Source: Chrysophaeum taylorii (taxonomy: Eukaryota > Sar > Pelagophyceae > Pelagomonadales > Pelagomonadaceae). From it: 64,000 nt of DNA. Location: NCBI GenBank assembly GCA_029834535.1, contig JAQMWT010000149.1:110713-174712 (forward strand), in the 5' to 3' direction. Of this stretch, positions 39,909 through 49,329 are shown in pieces; position 1 is the first letter of the stretch; every line of letters starts with the position of its first letter. Position numbers and translations under genes: made by a program. The notes under the pieces are model-generated. The model ran no database searches and was not told the origin of the DNA. It worked only from the letters and a program-made list of their open reading frames with translations.

Positions 39909-42798
39909 CTAAGCCTGCGCTTGTTTCCGTTTGCCGAAGCAGGGGTTCTCGCCAGGCGTCCTGTCGCCACTCTTGAAGACTGAGGAGCAGACGACGAGGA
40001 GAATGGCGATAACGATGAGGGCGATGACGGTGGCAGTCTTGGGGTAGGCCGCGAAGAAGCTGCCATTGGCGGAACCACCGTTATTGCTGCCCTTGGGCCG
40101 GTGACGAATGTTGACCTTCTTGGTGGGGTGGACGGACTTGATGATGCCGATGGGGTTGTCACCCTCCTTGGCGTCGTCCTCAAAGCCCTCCCAGCCGTCG
40201 CCGAAGTCGTAGTCGTCGTCCCACCTGCGGGTTTGGCATCATCATCATCATCATCATATCATCATCATCATCATTAATACAAAGCCACACAGACTCGTAA
40301 GAAATCCGAACAGACGAGCGCTCGCGTCTTATTCGCACCGTCCACGAAAAGAACAACATACGAAAGAAGAACAAGGTGCTGGTATACCATTCTTCAGAGT
40401 CGTCATCGAACCACTCGTCGTCGTCCCAGTCGCCCTGCTTGGCGCTGTCGGCAAACTCGACGGCAGAAAGAGGCCCCCCGCAATCTGTACAATCGGTGCC
40501 CATGATGCAGGCAGGCATGGCGGCGTCGTCGCCGTAATAGCCGTACTGGTCGTCGTAGTAACCGTAGTCGTACTTGGTGTCGTAAGTGTCCTTCCTCTCG
40601 TCCGAGTACCAGCCGCCGAGGTCGTCATCCTCCCACCAGGCACCGCCCCGCTTGGAGGCATCCTCGTCTTTGCCGCGGCCGCGAGAACCGTCGTCGCAAA
40701 CGCCGTCGTTGGCCCACATGCACGTGTCGTCGCAACGAAGTTGTTCGCCCGAAGCCGACGTGGCGGCGGTGTCGGGGACGATGACCGCGACCACGACGGG
40801 CTGCGGTTTGCCGAGCGCGTCCTGGAATATGTATTCTCCGGCGGCCGTGTCGATCTTGGTCACGACGAGCTCGATCGAGGTCTGGCCCGAGGGGACAGTG
40901 CCCCAGGACTTTCCGTCCTTGAGTCTGAGAACGACCTCGTTTTCGTAGACGGCTTCGTACTCGTAGGCCGAGCGAGATGTGGGCTCGAGCGTGAGCTCGG
41001 TGCCGTCGATCGAGAACCCCGTGCCATAGATGCTGAGGCGTCGAGTGGTCGTCGCGGTGACGCGAGCCGTCGAGGTCGCGACCGTGGGGTTGGCCGCGAC
41101 GTCGGCGACGACGATGCCCGTGCCGTGCGCCATGTCGACGGGGCCCTTGCCGGTGTCGATCGACATGAGCAGGAGCTGGCCCGCCGTCTTGCGCCACATC
41201 TTGCCCGCGTTGAGGCCGAGAACCATGACGTCGGTCGTGGCCCGGAGCACCTTGTAGTCGACGTTGCGCTCGAGGGGCGGCGAGAAGACGAGCTTCGCGT
41301 CCATCGACAACGAGCTGCCGTGGATTTCGAGGTGGCGGATCGCGGGGGTTTGGTACAAGACCTGGTGGTTTGTGCGCGTGACCTCGACGCCGCTCGGATG
41401 CGCGTTGGCGTCCGGGACGATGTGCGCGACGGCAGCCGGCTTGAAGTTGACGTACGCGCCCGGGCCCGTGTCACAGGCAGTGACGTAGAGCGGCCCTGGT
41501 TGTGCAGCCCAGGCGCGCCCTTCGCGCAACCGGACGAGCGCGTGAGTTCGGTTGAAGACGGTCAGGATGTAGTCCGTGCCCGCCTTGAGCGCAGGTTCGA
41601 ATTCCAGCTTCATTTCGCCGTCGATGCCCGAGACCATGCCCGAGCGCGTAAAACCCTGGCCGGTGATCCAGAGCTGGGCCGAGTGGGTGCGGAAGAGCGA
41701 CACGAGAGGGTTGGGTCGCACGACCGGCGCCTCGAACACGGTTGCCACGCGGACGCCCTTGCGCGCCTCGGTCGCGCCGACGGCGACAAAGCCCGAGCCC
41801 GCGTCGACGGCGAGCAACGTCAGCGGCGCCGGGAGGTTGGCGCCGTTGCGGCGCCACATCGAACCCGGCTTGAGGACGAGCTCGATGCGCACATCATCGT
41901 ACTCGCTCGCCGAGTAGTTGACCCCGCGTCCCAGCAGCCCGTTGCCCCATCGAAGCCGCGGCGGCCCAAACCCCTCGACCTGCTTGACGTGCCCAAAGCC
42001 CGAGCCCTTGACGACGAGCGACGGGTCCGTCTGGTACATGACGAGGCTCGGGTTCGGCTCGACTACGACGCCGTGGCCTCCCAGATCGGCCTGGACCTCT
42101 GCCACCACGACGCCCCCGTACTTGGGATCGATGCGGAGTGCGCCCGCGCCCGAGTCGATCCGTCGCAGTTTGAGCGGACCCGGCTCGCCGTCGCTCCGCC
42201 ACTTGCGGCCCGTCTTGAGCGCGAGCTGCATACAGGTGCTCGACCGCACCGCCAGCGCGTAGTCGACGTCACGGATCAACGGCGGGTCGAACACGAGGGA
42301 CATGGTTCCGTCGCGGAAGTTGGTGCCGTTTATGAGAAATCGCGACGGATTCGTCATGTAGACGAGCTTGTCCTCGCCCCGCACGACCGACGGCGGCTCG
42401 ATCACGGTCGCGACGGGCGTAGCGGTCGTCAGCTGGTTCTTAGGCCCGTGTTCGTCGACGACGACGCTCTGCAAGTACAACGTCGATCCCGAGCCCGTCG
42501 TCGACGAGATCGGCCAGCTCTCGCCCTTCTTAAGCCCGAGGATGAGGACCGAGTCCGTACACGACAGGTTGTAGATCGGTTTTCCTTTCCGTATGAGGGA
42601 GGGGATGAACTCGAGGTGAACATTCGACGGGTCACGGCCAAATCCCTTCCCGTTCACTCGCAGCTTGGGCGAGATGTTCGAGTACAGAAATTGGGGGCGT
42701 GGCGTGATTTCCACGTCGGGTGCCGCCTCGATCTCCACCTCCTGGGCGACCGAAGAAAATTGGGTCGCGAGCAGCGCGCACACCGCCGCCTTAAACAT
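39909..42798 (-). CDS. Large type I membrane protein with IPT-like repeats
   Basis: Two exons on the minus strand, 40388-42798 and 39909-40224, joined across a 163-bp intron; 908 residues. MFKAAVCALLATQFSSVAQ is a signal peptide. Six or seven repeats of about 105 residues fill residues 30-690. A typical unit has LWITGQGF, LEFEPALKAGTDYIL, LVRLREGRAW, PGPLYVTACDTGPG, repeated as LVVKGSGF/IELVLKPGSMW, LEIHGSSL/VLGLNAGKMW and LSIYGTGF/VLRLKDGKSW, so they resemble IPT/TIG folds. A Cys module follows (CDDTCMWANDGVCDDGS ... GTDCTDCG), then an acidic DY-rich linker, one TM helix (ATVIALIVIAILLVVCSSV) and a short basic tail. It is likely a cell-surface protein. The intron holds an ATC repeat. Confidence 0.75.
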
Positions 42799-43218
42799 CG
42801 CGATTTCTCCTACGGGTGTCCGATCCGATCCGACCGCCCAACGAGACAGACAGACAGCCCCTACGCTGCTAGTCTAGTACGGAAATTTTGCCTTCCGCAC
42901 AGCCGCACAGGCGCCCTTTCTTTCGCCGACGTGTGTGGGTGCCCCACAACTGATGACTAGCCGGGGTCTCTGTACCCTTACCTAGATGTATGTGTACTCG
43001 TCAAGCGCCTGCGCAACTACTGGCCAGGATTTATTTAACAACGCGTCATCCAATATCTTTGGGGTGTTGTGAACCGTATCTTTTTTTTTGTTTTTAACGT
43101 CATCAAACTCTTTCCTCAACAAACCGACGCTTGTCCAGTTAGAACGCATAACGCCTTTTTAATTCTTCGCGAAAAATAATATTATTATGAAGCGCTGACC
43201 CGAAAAAAAAAAAAACAA
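42799..43218. other. Divergent upstream region, IPT-like/PA-domain genes
   Basis: 420 bp between start codons. Nothing specific is recognised. A T-run lies at 43080-43088 and A-runs at 43202-43214. Confidence 0.4.
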
Positions 43219-43857
43219 TTGATGATGATGATGGTGATGAGGTTCCTCCTCTTCCCCTGCTGGGCCATGGCGGGCGCCGAGGACTGGTCTCTCAAGGCGA
43301 TTCTGGTCCACGGCAAGAGGAGCGACAAGCGCACCACCTCGGACAGCGCCTTGGCTCGCCTCGAATTCTGCGCGCGGTGTGTGGACCCGCACGAAGAAGG
43401 CAGCTTTGCGCACGGCCTGACGGCGCTCCAGGGCACGCAAGATTATAAAGTTACCGCAAGCTTGGCCTACGCGGTTCCAAACGACGCGAGCCGAGCACCG
43501 ATGAACAGCGACGAAATCAAGGGCAAGCTCGTCGTCGTCGACCGCGGCGTCGTTCCTTTGGTGCAAAAGGTCCTCGCCATGCAAGCCGGCGACGCCCTGG
43601 GGGTCGTCATCGTCGACGACGGCCAGTGCACTATCGACCTCGACTGCGGCCGCGCCGGCTCGCCCCGAATGGGGGGCTTCGCCCCAAAAGACGACCCCCA
43701 GGCCTGGCGCCAGGTCACCATCCCGGCCATCCTCATCTCCGCCGAGAGCGGCGCCCGTCTCCGGAGACTCATGCCGCTCGATCGTCGAGACCTCCCCCGC
43801 ATTGGCTTTCAGTTTCTCAATCGACGGCCGCACCGACGGGCCGCCGCCGAGCTTTAG
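43219..43857 (+). CDS. Secreted PA (protease-associated) domain protein
   Basis: 212 residues. The ATG repeat at the start (five Met) makes the exact start unclear; 43219 and 43234 are alternatives. A signal peptide (MRFLLFPCWAMAGA) follows. The PA domain spans residues ~75-185: LAYAVPNDASRAPM, EIKGKLVVVDRGVVPLVQKV, AGDALGVVIVDDG, a Cys-loop (CTIDLDCG), and TIPAILISAESGARL. PA domains cap subtilases, vacuolar sorting receptors and RNF13-type ligases; here the protein is almost only the PA domain. Ends 51 bp before the pseudokinase start on the same strand. Confidence 0.75.
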   Translation: MMMMMVMRFLLFPCWAMAGAEDWSLKAILVHGKRSDKRTTSDSALARLEFCARCVDPHEEGSFAHGLTALQGTQDYKVTASLAYAVPNDASRAPMNSDEIKGKLVVVDRGVVPLVQKVLAMQAGDALGVVIVDDGQCTIDLDCGRAGSPRMGGFAPKDDPQAWRQVTIPAILISAESGARLRRLMPLDRRDLPRIGFQFLNRRPHRRAAAEL

Positions 43858-43908
43858 ACCTCTAGCAACGGACCGAAATAACGGACGATCCGTTGTGCCG
43901 AACGCGAT

Positions 43909-45402
43909 ATGGCTCACTACTACTTCGTCGATGACGATGCCCTTTTTGAGGAGTCGGGCGGCGTGGGGTTCGTCGAGTCGTCGTCGCTCTCCTGTGCGCC
44001 CTCGGCAACACCTCGTGTTCGTATTGCGGGCGACGACGACGAGGCAAGCCCTCGCATCCTTAAGAACGACGAAGGCAAGTTCTACTACATGAGTCCCGTC
44101 CTGGGACAAGATGCGAGCGGGTTCGATTATCACCAGGGCATCAGTTCCAACGGCACGACTATTTGTGTAAAGATCGTCACGAGCGACCGCGAGAGCCAGT
44201 GCAAGCTCGTGGCCGAAGCACGTCTCGTCTCGAAGCTCGCGCGCCTTCCGCACGAAAACATCGTGACGTATTCCTGCGCCAAGATCGATCAAGCCGCTGG
44301 ACTCATGCTCGTGTCTCACGAATGGATCGACCCCACCCACTCGCTCGCGTCGCATGTCGAGACATTCGGGGGGAAGCTCCCCGACGCGGCGACTCGAGCG
44401 TACGCCGAGGCTATCGGCAACGGACTGGAACACTTGCACGGCCATCAAATCGTACACAACGATCTCAACAGCCAGACGGTGCTGGTCAGCGAAAGTGGTG
44501 TCGCAAAGCTCGTTCTCACGCCATTCGCGCAGCAGCAAGGCAGCGTCGTCGCCAAAGCTCTCGATAGACTCTGCTACGTCGCCCCGGAAGTCATGAAACA
44601 AGGCACGAGCCAGAGGAAGGCCGCCGATGTCTGGTCCTACGGTTCGTTGCTTCACTTTATGGTGACCGGGGAGGCGCCGTGGGAGGCGCTGCAGTTTCCG
44701 TCGTCGGCCAAGCTTCGCCTGCACGTGCTGCTCGTCCAGAGCCCGCCCCCCCTCGACCACATCTCACCGCCCATTCTTTCGTTGATCCAGGCCTGCCTCT
44801 GCTACGACGAGGAGCGACGACCGTCGATCGCTGAGCTCATGAAGGACCCCTTCATCACGGCGAAACAAGAACGAGGCGCGTTCTCAAAACAGAACTCATC
44901 GCGGCGTCGCGCCGCGTGCTCTGGGCTGGAAAATAATAATTCAAAGAAGTTTTTCAACGAGACTGTCCCGTCTGACACTCCGCCGCCTTCCTCGAGCCGC
45001 AGCCCGCGCACACGGTTCCAGTCAGCTGGACCGGATTTGCCTGCGTCGCTATCGGCTCCCTCTTCGCCTCGCGGCAAAGACTTGGACGGGACCCCGTCAT
45101 CCCCGCGCCCTACTCGGAGAAAAGGCCACCACCACCACAAGCCCCGAGAAAATTCGAGATGTGCCAACATCAACAACAACAACAAAAACAACAACAACAA
45201 CAACAACAACTCGAGGCCGCTGTGGAGCGAGCCGAGATCAACGCACGAGTGCCGCGCAGACTCAATCGCGCGCGCGAGCACCACGAAATCACGGCTGGAT
45301 CGAGACAGATCGCCGCCTCAAGGCGTCGTCGCCCTCGTTTCGGCCGCCGGCGATCTCGGTTGCGCGAATCGGACACATTCGCCGCCTCCCCAGAACAAGT
45401 AG
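43909..45402 (+). CDS. Protein kinase-like protein, probable pseudokinase
   Basis: 497 residues, no intron. The kinase fold spans residues ~55-325: glycine loop region VLGQDASGFDYHQGI, beta-3 lysine in TTICVKIV, helix C ESQCKLVAEARLVSKL, hinge VSHEWIDPTHSL, then LEHLHGHQIVHNDLNSQTVL. The usual HRD is HND and the N of the loop is T (LNSQT). The DFG position reads LTP (KLVLTPFA). APE is kept (VAPEVM), as is DVWSYGSLLHFMVTGEAPWE. Loss of DFG argues against catalysis, so it may be a scaffold. The tail is Ser/Pro-rich with a poly-Asn run from an AAC repeat at 45172-45209. Closest by look to STE/TKL kinases. Confidence 0.75.
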   Translation: MAHYYFVDDDALFEESGGVGFVESSSLSCAPSATPRVRIAGDDDEASPRILKNDEGKFYYMSPVLGQDASGFDYHQGISSNGTTICVKIVTSDRESQCKLVAEARLVSKLARLPHENIVTYSCAKIDQAAGLMLVSHEWIDPTHSLASHVETFGGKLPDAATRAYAEAIGNGLEHLHGHQIVHNDLNSQTVLVSESGVAKLVLTPFAQQQGSVVAKALDRLCYVAPEVMKQGTSQRKAADVWSYGSLLHFMVTGEAPWEALQFPSSAKLRLHVLLVQSPPPLDHISPPILSLIQACLCYDEERRPSIAELMKDPFITAKQERGAFSKQNSSRRRAACSGLENNNSKKFFNETVPSDTPPPSSSRSPRTRFQSAGPDLPASLSAPSSPRGKDLDGTPSSPRPTRRKGHHHHKPRENSRCANINNNNKNNNNNNNNSRPLWSEPRSTHECRADSIARASTTKSRLDRDRSPPQGVVALVSAAGDLGCANRTHSPPPQNK

Positions 45403-45554
45403 CCGCTTCCCACCTCTCCCGCAGTGCCAGGTGATGACGAGGGTGTTAGAGAGGACCTACCTATTATTTCGCCCGAGCGCGCCGAAAAGGTTCCCCCCGC
45501 ATAAAACAAGACCCCGATGAACCTCGCACGCGGGTCGAAATGTCGAGACACATG

Positions 45555-46117
45555 CTATGTGTCGGGCGGTCCTCCTTGGTCTTTTCGGGAGGCGTCGGCG
45601 AGGAACGAAGCGACGCGTTCTCTGAGCGCGATCGTCGGAGCTCGAATCGCTCGATTTTCGAGCGCGCGGGCCCTCGGAATCACCTTTTTCTGGGCTTCGA
45701 ACATGCCGTCGAGGAGCTGGGAGGTCGCGTTGATGGCGTTGGCGAGCGTCCCCGCGGCGACGAGGACCTCGCGGCGCGCTGCCTCGTGGTCGCGACGAAG
45801 CTCTGCGAGCTCTTCAATTTGTTCGGCCGCCGTCTGCGTCCACTCGGCCCCGAGGTCGTCGACGATGCGATCGAACTCGCGCGACTTGGTGACGAGGGTC
45901 GCCGCGTTCGCGGCCACGACAGGATGGGGCGCCGCGCCGGGGCCTAGGAGACGACATCGGACGGTCGAGAACAACACTCACGAGGCTCGTCGGGGATCTG
46001 GCGCAGGCTTTCGAACATGGCGAGCGCCAGTTCGTCGAGTTTGCCGTGGAGTTGCAACAATCTGTCGGACGGTGCGATGAGGTCGGAGGCCTTGATCGTC
46101 TGGGGTTCGGCTGCCAT
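45555..46117 (-). CDS. MED21: Mediator subunit 21-like protein
   Basis: Two exons on the minus strand, 45982-46117 and 45555-45943, with a 38-bp intron (GTGAGT...CCTAG); 174 residues. It starts MAAEPQTIKASDLIAPSDRL with LLQLHGKLDELALAMFESL, then LVTKSREFDRIVDDL and EEWTQ-like GAEWTQTAAEQIEEL, ELRRDHEAARREVLV and a final helix LLDGMFEAQKKVI. A short N-terminal helix, a Pro-rich link and then a long coiled coil with a KSxExDxxIDxLP-like part is the MED21 pattern. MED21 pairs with MED7 in the Mediator middle module. Homology is by pattern, so confidence is moderate. Divergent from the Pol iota gene. Confidence 0.55.
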
Positions 46118-46261
46118 GACAACGGAGAGGGTTATTACTTACTGTATAGTAAGAGCAGCACGCATTCTCAGTCGTGTATGATTTGTTCACTTCACTCGAC
46201 GATTTATTATTTTGTTTGCTTTATCCTTATTGGTTTTTAAAATTCCTGGTCGTGATGAAAG
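46118..46261. promoter_or_regulatory. Divergent promoter, MED21-like/Pol iota-like
   Basis: 144 bp between start codons, AT-richer than the flanking genes. TATAGTAAG at 46144 is a possible TATA-like site. Confidence 0.4.
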
Positions 46262-47851
46262 ATGGATCATTATCGCGTGATCATCGCGATGGACGTGGAC
46301 TGCTTCTACCCGCAGGCGGAGATGCTGCGCGATCCGTCGCTCCGCGGCAAGCCGGTGGGCGTGCAGCAGAAGATGCTGGTGATTTCAACGAGCTACGAAG
46401 CGCGTCGGTTCGGCATCAATAAAGGTGACTCGGTGCGCGAGGTACGACGCAAGTGCCCCGAGATCATCATTAGGAACGGCGAGGACCTGGCGTACTACAC
46501 AGAGGTGTCGGAGCGGTGGTGGCGGTTCGTCGAGGCGTGGACCGACAACGCACCGGTCGAGCGGCTAGGCCTCGACGAGTTGTTCGTCGACGCGACTAAC
46601 GTCGTCGAGGTGGTCGGCGACCCTCCTTGCGTGGGCCACGCGTCCTGCGAGGGCGCCTTCGACGAGGCCTACCGTGCCAAGGTATTCGCGGCCTCAAAGT
46701 ATGCCGACGACCTGCGTCGCGCGGTGCGCGACGCCCTCGGCCTCGCGACGTCCGCGGGCGTCGCGACCAATAAACTGCTCGCAAAACTGGCGGCGAGCCG
46801 CCACAAACCGTTTGACCAGACGGTCGTGGTCCCCACGTCCCGCGCGATCCGCGAGATTTTGAATGACGACCTCCGCCTCACGAAGATCCCCGGCATCGGC
46901 TTCGCGACGGGCCGCGACCTCAAAGACCGATACGACGCCGAGACGATAGGCGAACTTCGGGGCCTCCCCGCCTCGACCGATCCCCTCGTGCGTGCCGCCC
47001 TCGCCCTCTGCGATGGCCGCGACGACTCCCCCGTGCGCCCCAGCGGCCGCCCCCTCGCGGTCGGCGTCGAGGAGTCCTTCTGGCAGCGCCCGCTCCCGGG
47101 TATTACCGATCGCCTCGTCGACGCGATCGACGCGCTCTGCGACAAGCTCGTCGTAAAGCTCGCCGCCGACCAGCGCTCCGGCCGCGACGCGCGCCCCACC
47201 TCGTTGATCGTCGGCGTCAAGAAAATAACGTCCTCGGCGCCGCCGCCTCGTGCTGGTGCCCCTCTGACCTCGGCGCTCTCGACGACGACGACGACTGCGG
47301 GCGAACCGTACTCGCGTCGCGCGACGCGCCGTCGCCGGTACGACGGCCCGGACCTCGGCGCCCCGATCGACGACCCGGAGAATGCCCTTCCTTTTAAAAG
47401 CTACGTCGCCGACGCCGCCGCCCGTCTCCTCGCCGACCTCGTCGCCCCCCGAGACGCCCTCCATATTCTCGGCTTGAGCCTTCGCTTCCCCGACGACCGC
47501 CCGCCCCCCCGAGATCCCGCCGCCGCCGCCGTCCTCGCCTCCTGGCTCCGGGCTGCGCCAAAGAGGAGAAAGGGAGATGCGACCAAGGCGCCCGCTCCTG
47601 ACGACCAACCGGTCGCCCGCCTCGTCGACATGGGTTTCTCCGCGCCGGCCGCCGCGGAGGCCCTCGAAGACGCACGCGGGGATGTTGCCGCCGCCCTTGA
47701 GAGACTCATCTCGACGCCCGACGACGCGCCGCGACCAAAACTATCACCCCCTGGGAATGCATCACGAATCACCACCAAAAAACGCCGCCCGCCAGCGCCG
47801 GCCACGATTACGCGCTTCTTCGACGTCGTCCACCGCGCCGACCGCCGATGA
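46262..47851 (+). CDS. Y-family DNA polymerase, Pol iota-like, with UBA domain
   Basis: 529 residues, no intron. The palm motifs are intact: VIIAMDVDCFYPQAE (first metal Asp pair), VISTSYEARRFGI (fingers), and VERLGLDELFVD with the DE catalytic pair. GLATSAGVATNKLLAKLAAS and LRLTKIPGIGFATGRDLK are the thumb HhH parts. The VERLG-D-E order and GVATNKLLAKL are closest to Pol iota. A little-finger domain follows with a disordered insert. Residues ~450-485 (VARLVDMGFSAPAAAEAL, DVAAALERLI) form a UBA domain where Pol iota usually has UBM motifs. The C-terminus ATITRFFDVV looks like a PIP box for PCNA. It would perform translesion synthesis. Confidence 0.85.
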   Translation: MDHYRVIIAMDVDCFYPQAEMLRDPSLRGKPVGVQQKMLVISTSYEARRFGINKGDSVREVRRKCPEIIIRNGEDLAYYTEVSERWWRFVEAWTDNAPVERLGLDELFVDATNVVEVVGDPPCVGHASCEGAFDEAYRAKVFAASKYADDLRRAVRDALGLATSAGVATNKLLAKLAASRHKPFDQTVVVPTSRAIREILNDDLRLTKIPGIGFATGRDLKDRYDAETIGELRGLPASTDPLVRAALALCDGRDDSPVRPSGRPLAVGVEESFWQRPLPGITDRLVDAIDALCDKLVVKLAADQRSGRDARPTSLIVGVKKITSSAPPPRAGAPLTSALSTTTTTAGEPYSRRATRRRRYDGPDLGAPIDDPENALPFKSYVADAAARLLADLVAPRDALHILGLSLRFPDDRPPPRDPAAAAVLASWLRAAPKRRKGDATKAPAPDDQPVARLVDMGFSAPAAAEALEDARGDVAAALERLISTPDDAPRPKLSPPGNASRITTKKRRPPAPATITRFFDVVHRADRR

Positions 47852-48339
47852 TACCCTCCCTAAATGTTATCTTTATCAGCGTGTGCATTTACTCAAACGT
47901 TAGTAAAGAATATTACGAAATTCCTTTACTTTACCAAGTTTACTTTACTTTACTTTATTATTACTTAATAAAAAAAAAAAGTGTCAAAATAATGGTAAAG
48001 TAATTTTTTTACATTACAATTGTGCTACATCGGGTACCGCGTCACCCATATGTCGACGAGTCGAGTTGAGCGACGTCGCGGGGTCTTGTAGACGATGTCT
48101 GCGTTACGGACCCCGCATGCGACGGCCAGGCAGGCCGAAGCGGAGCAGTCGCCTCCGATGGCATGCCACAACGTGAAGAATGAGATCAAGGGTGGTACTG
48201 CGACGGTGAGGAGGAGGACGGCAACGCCTTCATGCGACTGCGCCGGCGTCCGACTCAGATGACGATGACGACAACGAGCCCGACTTCTGGGCTGAAGTCA
48301 TTCCTCAGCCCGAAGAGCAGCAACCTGATTAATCGGTTG
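47852..48339. other. Intergenic, AT-rich
   Basis: (TTTAC)n-like runs at 47923-47960 and an A-run at 47970-47980. From about 48090 the sequence may already be part of the transposase relic that follows. Confidence 0.4.
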
Positions 48340-48800
48340 AGACGATGCCGGACTTCATGGTGGAGTTCGAACACGTCTTCGTGAAGCGGGTCCACAGTAC
48401 GCTTGCACCATCGAGTGGCTCAAGGAATTTCCTGACGACCTCTCGGATTCCCCCGACACCTCCAGGATTCCAAGCTCTTGGACATGATGTTGCTCAACGT
48501 CGGCAAGCTCTTCACGCGAATAGAAGGCAACCAGGAGTACGGCTACCTTCCAGACATTGCACGAGTCTCGAAGGGCAATATCAGCGCGCTGCCAGCTGAG
48601 AGCCTCTGCGAGCGCATCATCTCCGCACCAAACACTGCCATGACTGAGGGCAACACCCTCCTGAGCGACGAGGAGCTGGACATGCTCGTGACCTGCGCAT
48701 GAACAAGGAGTTTATTAAGTGGGCTCGAGACAAGTACGATTCCACATCCTCAAGAAGTTCGAGTGCAAGTCCGAGATCATTCCCCTCGAAGAAAACAAAA
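48340..48800 (+). pseudogene. hAT-type transposase relic, C-terminal part
   Basis: The frame from 48484 reads MLLNVGKLFTRIEGNQ, YLPDIARVSKGNIS, then PAESLCERIISAPNTAMT and EGNTLLSDEELDMLVTCA. Read through the stop (TGA at 48700-48702; continuation in another frame MNKEFIKWA), this resembles the hAT dimerisation domain (SERVFSxAGN...LSxExxExLxxL). It is short, shifted and without the catalytic part, so not functional. No terminal repeats were found. Confidence 0.45.
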
Positions 48801-49329
48801 GAGAAGAGACGATTAACCACGAAGATTAACCATTAAAAGCCAGCGAGTCCGCTCATCACGTCGTTGCGTTGTGCTCCGTCCCTGCACGAGGCTGGGGCCA
48901 GAGTAGAAATACGGCAAAATTAAATTTTCAGCCCGAGCAGCCTTTACCTTTACTTTACGCGCCACCCGGCTGCAATGCTCGACTTTTACTTTACGAATTA
49001 CTTTACTCAAAAGGTGTGTGGTAAGTAATGCTCGTTTCATTTCATTACTAAACTAATTTAGTAAATGCACATCGCTGAGTTTCTTTATGCGACCAGGATA
49101 CGGATCAGAACAGATCTTTCTGCTACAAAAGTGGAACCACACAACGGAATCATGATTGGATCGTGTGTGACCTCTCAATAATCGGGCCAGGCCTCCCGCA
49201 CGAGCGAGCCGAATCTATTATTTCAGCCGATGGATGGTGTGAGCCAGCCAGTACTCCTAGGCCCCAATCTTATTGAGGGTTTAAAAAATATATATATTAT
49301 ATGCCTGAAGTGGCGCTTTAGAATATTGG
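48801..49329. other. Intergenic, no gene
   Basis: TTTAC-rich patches near 48942-49015 echo those at 47930, so both may belong to the same mobile remnant. (TA)n at 49289-49301. Confidence 0.35.

Noticed and set aside
40741-42960. Plus-strand frame of 739 codons
   Set aside because: Complement of the IPT-like gene; its Arg/Asp/Val-rich content is what a GC-rich antisense frame gives.
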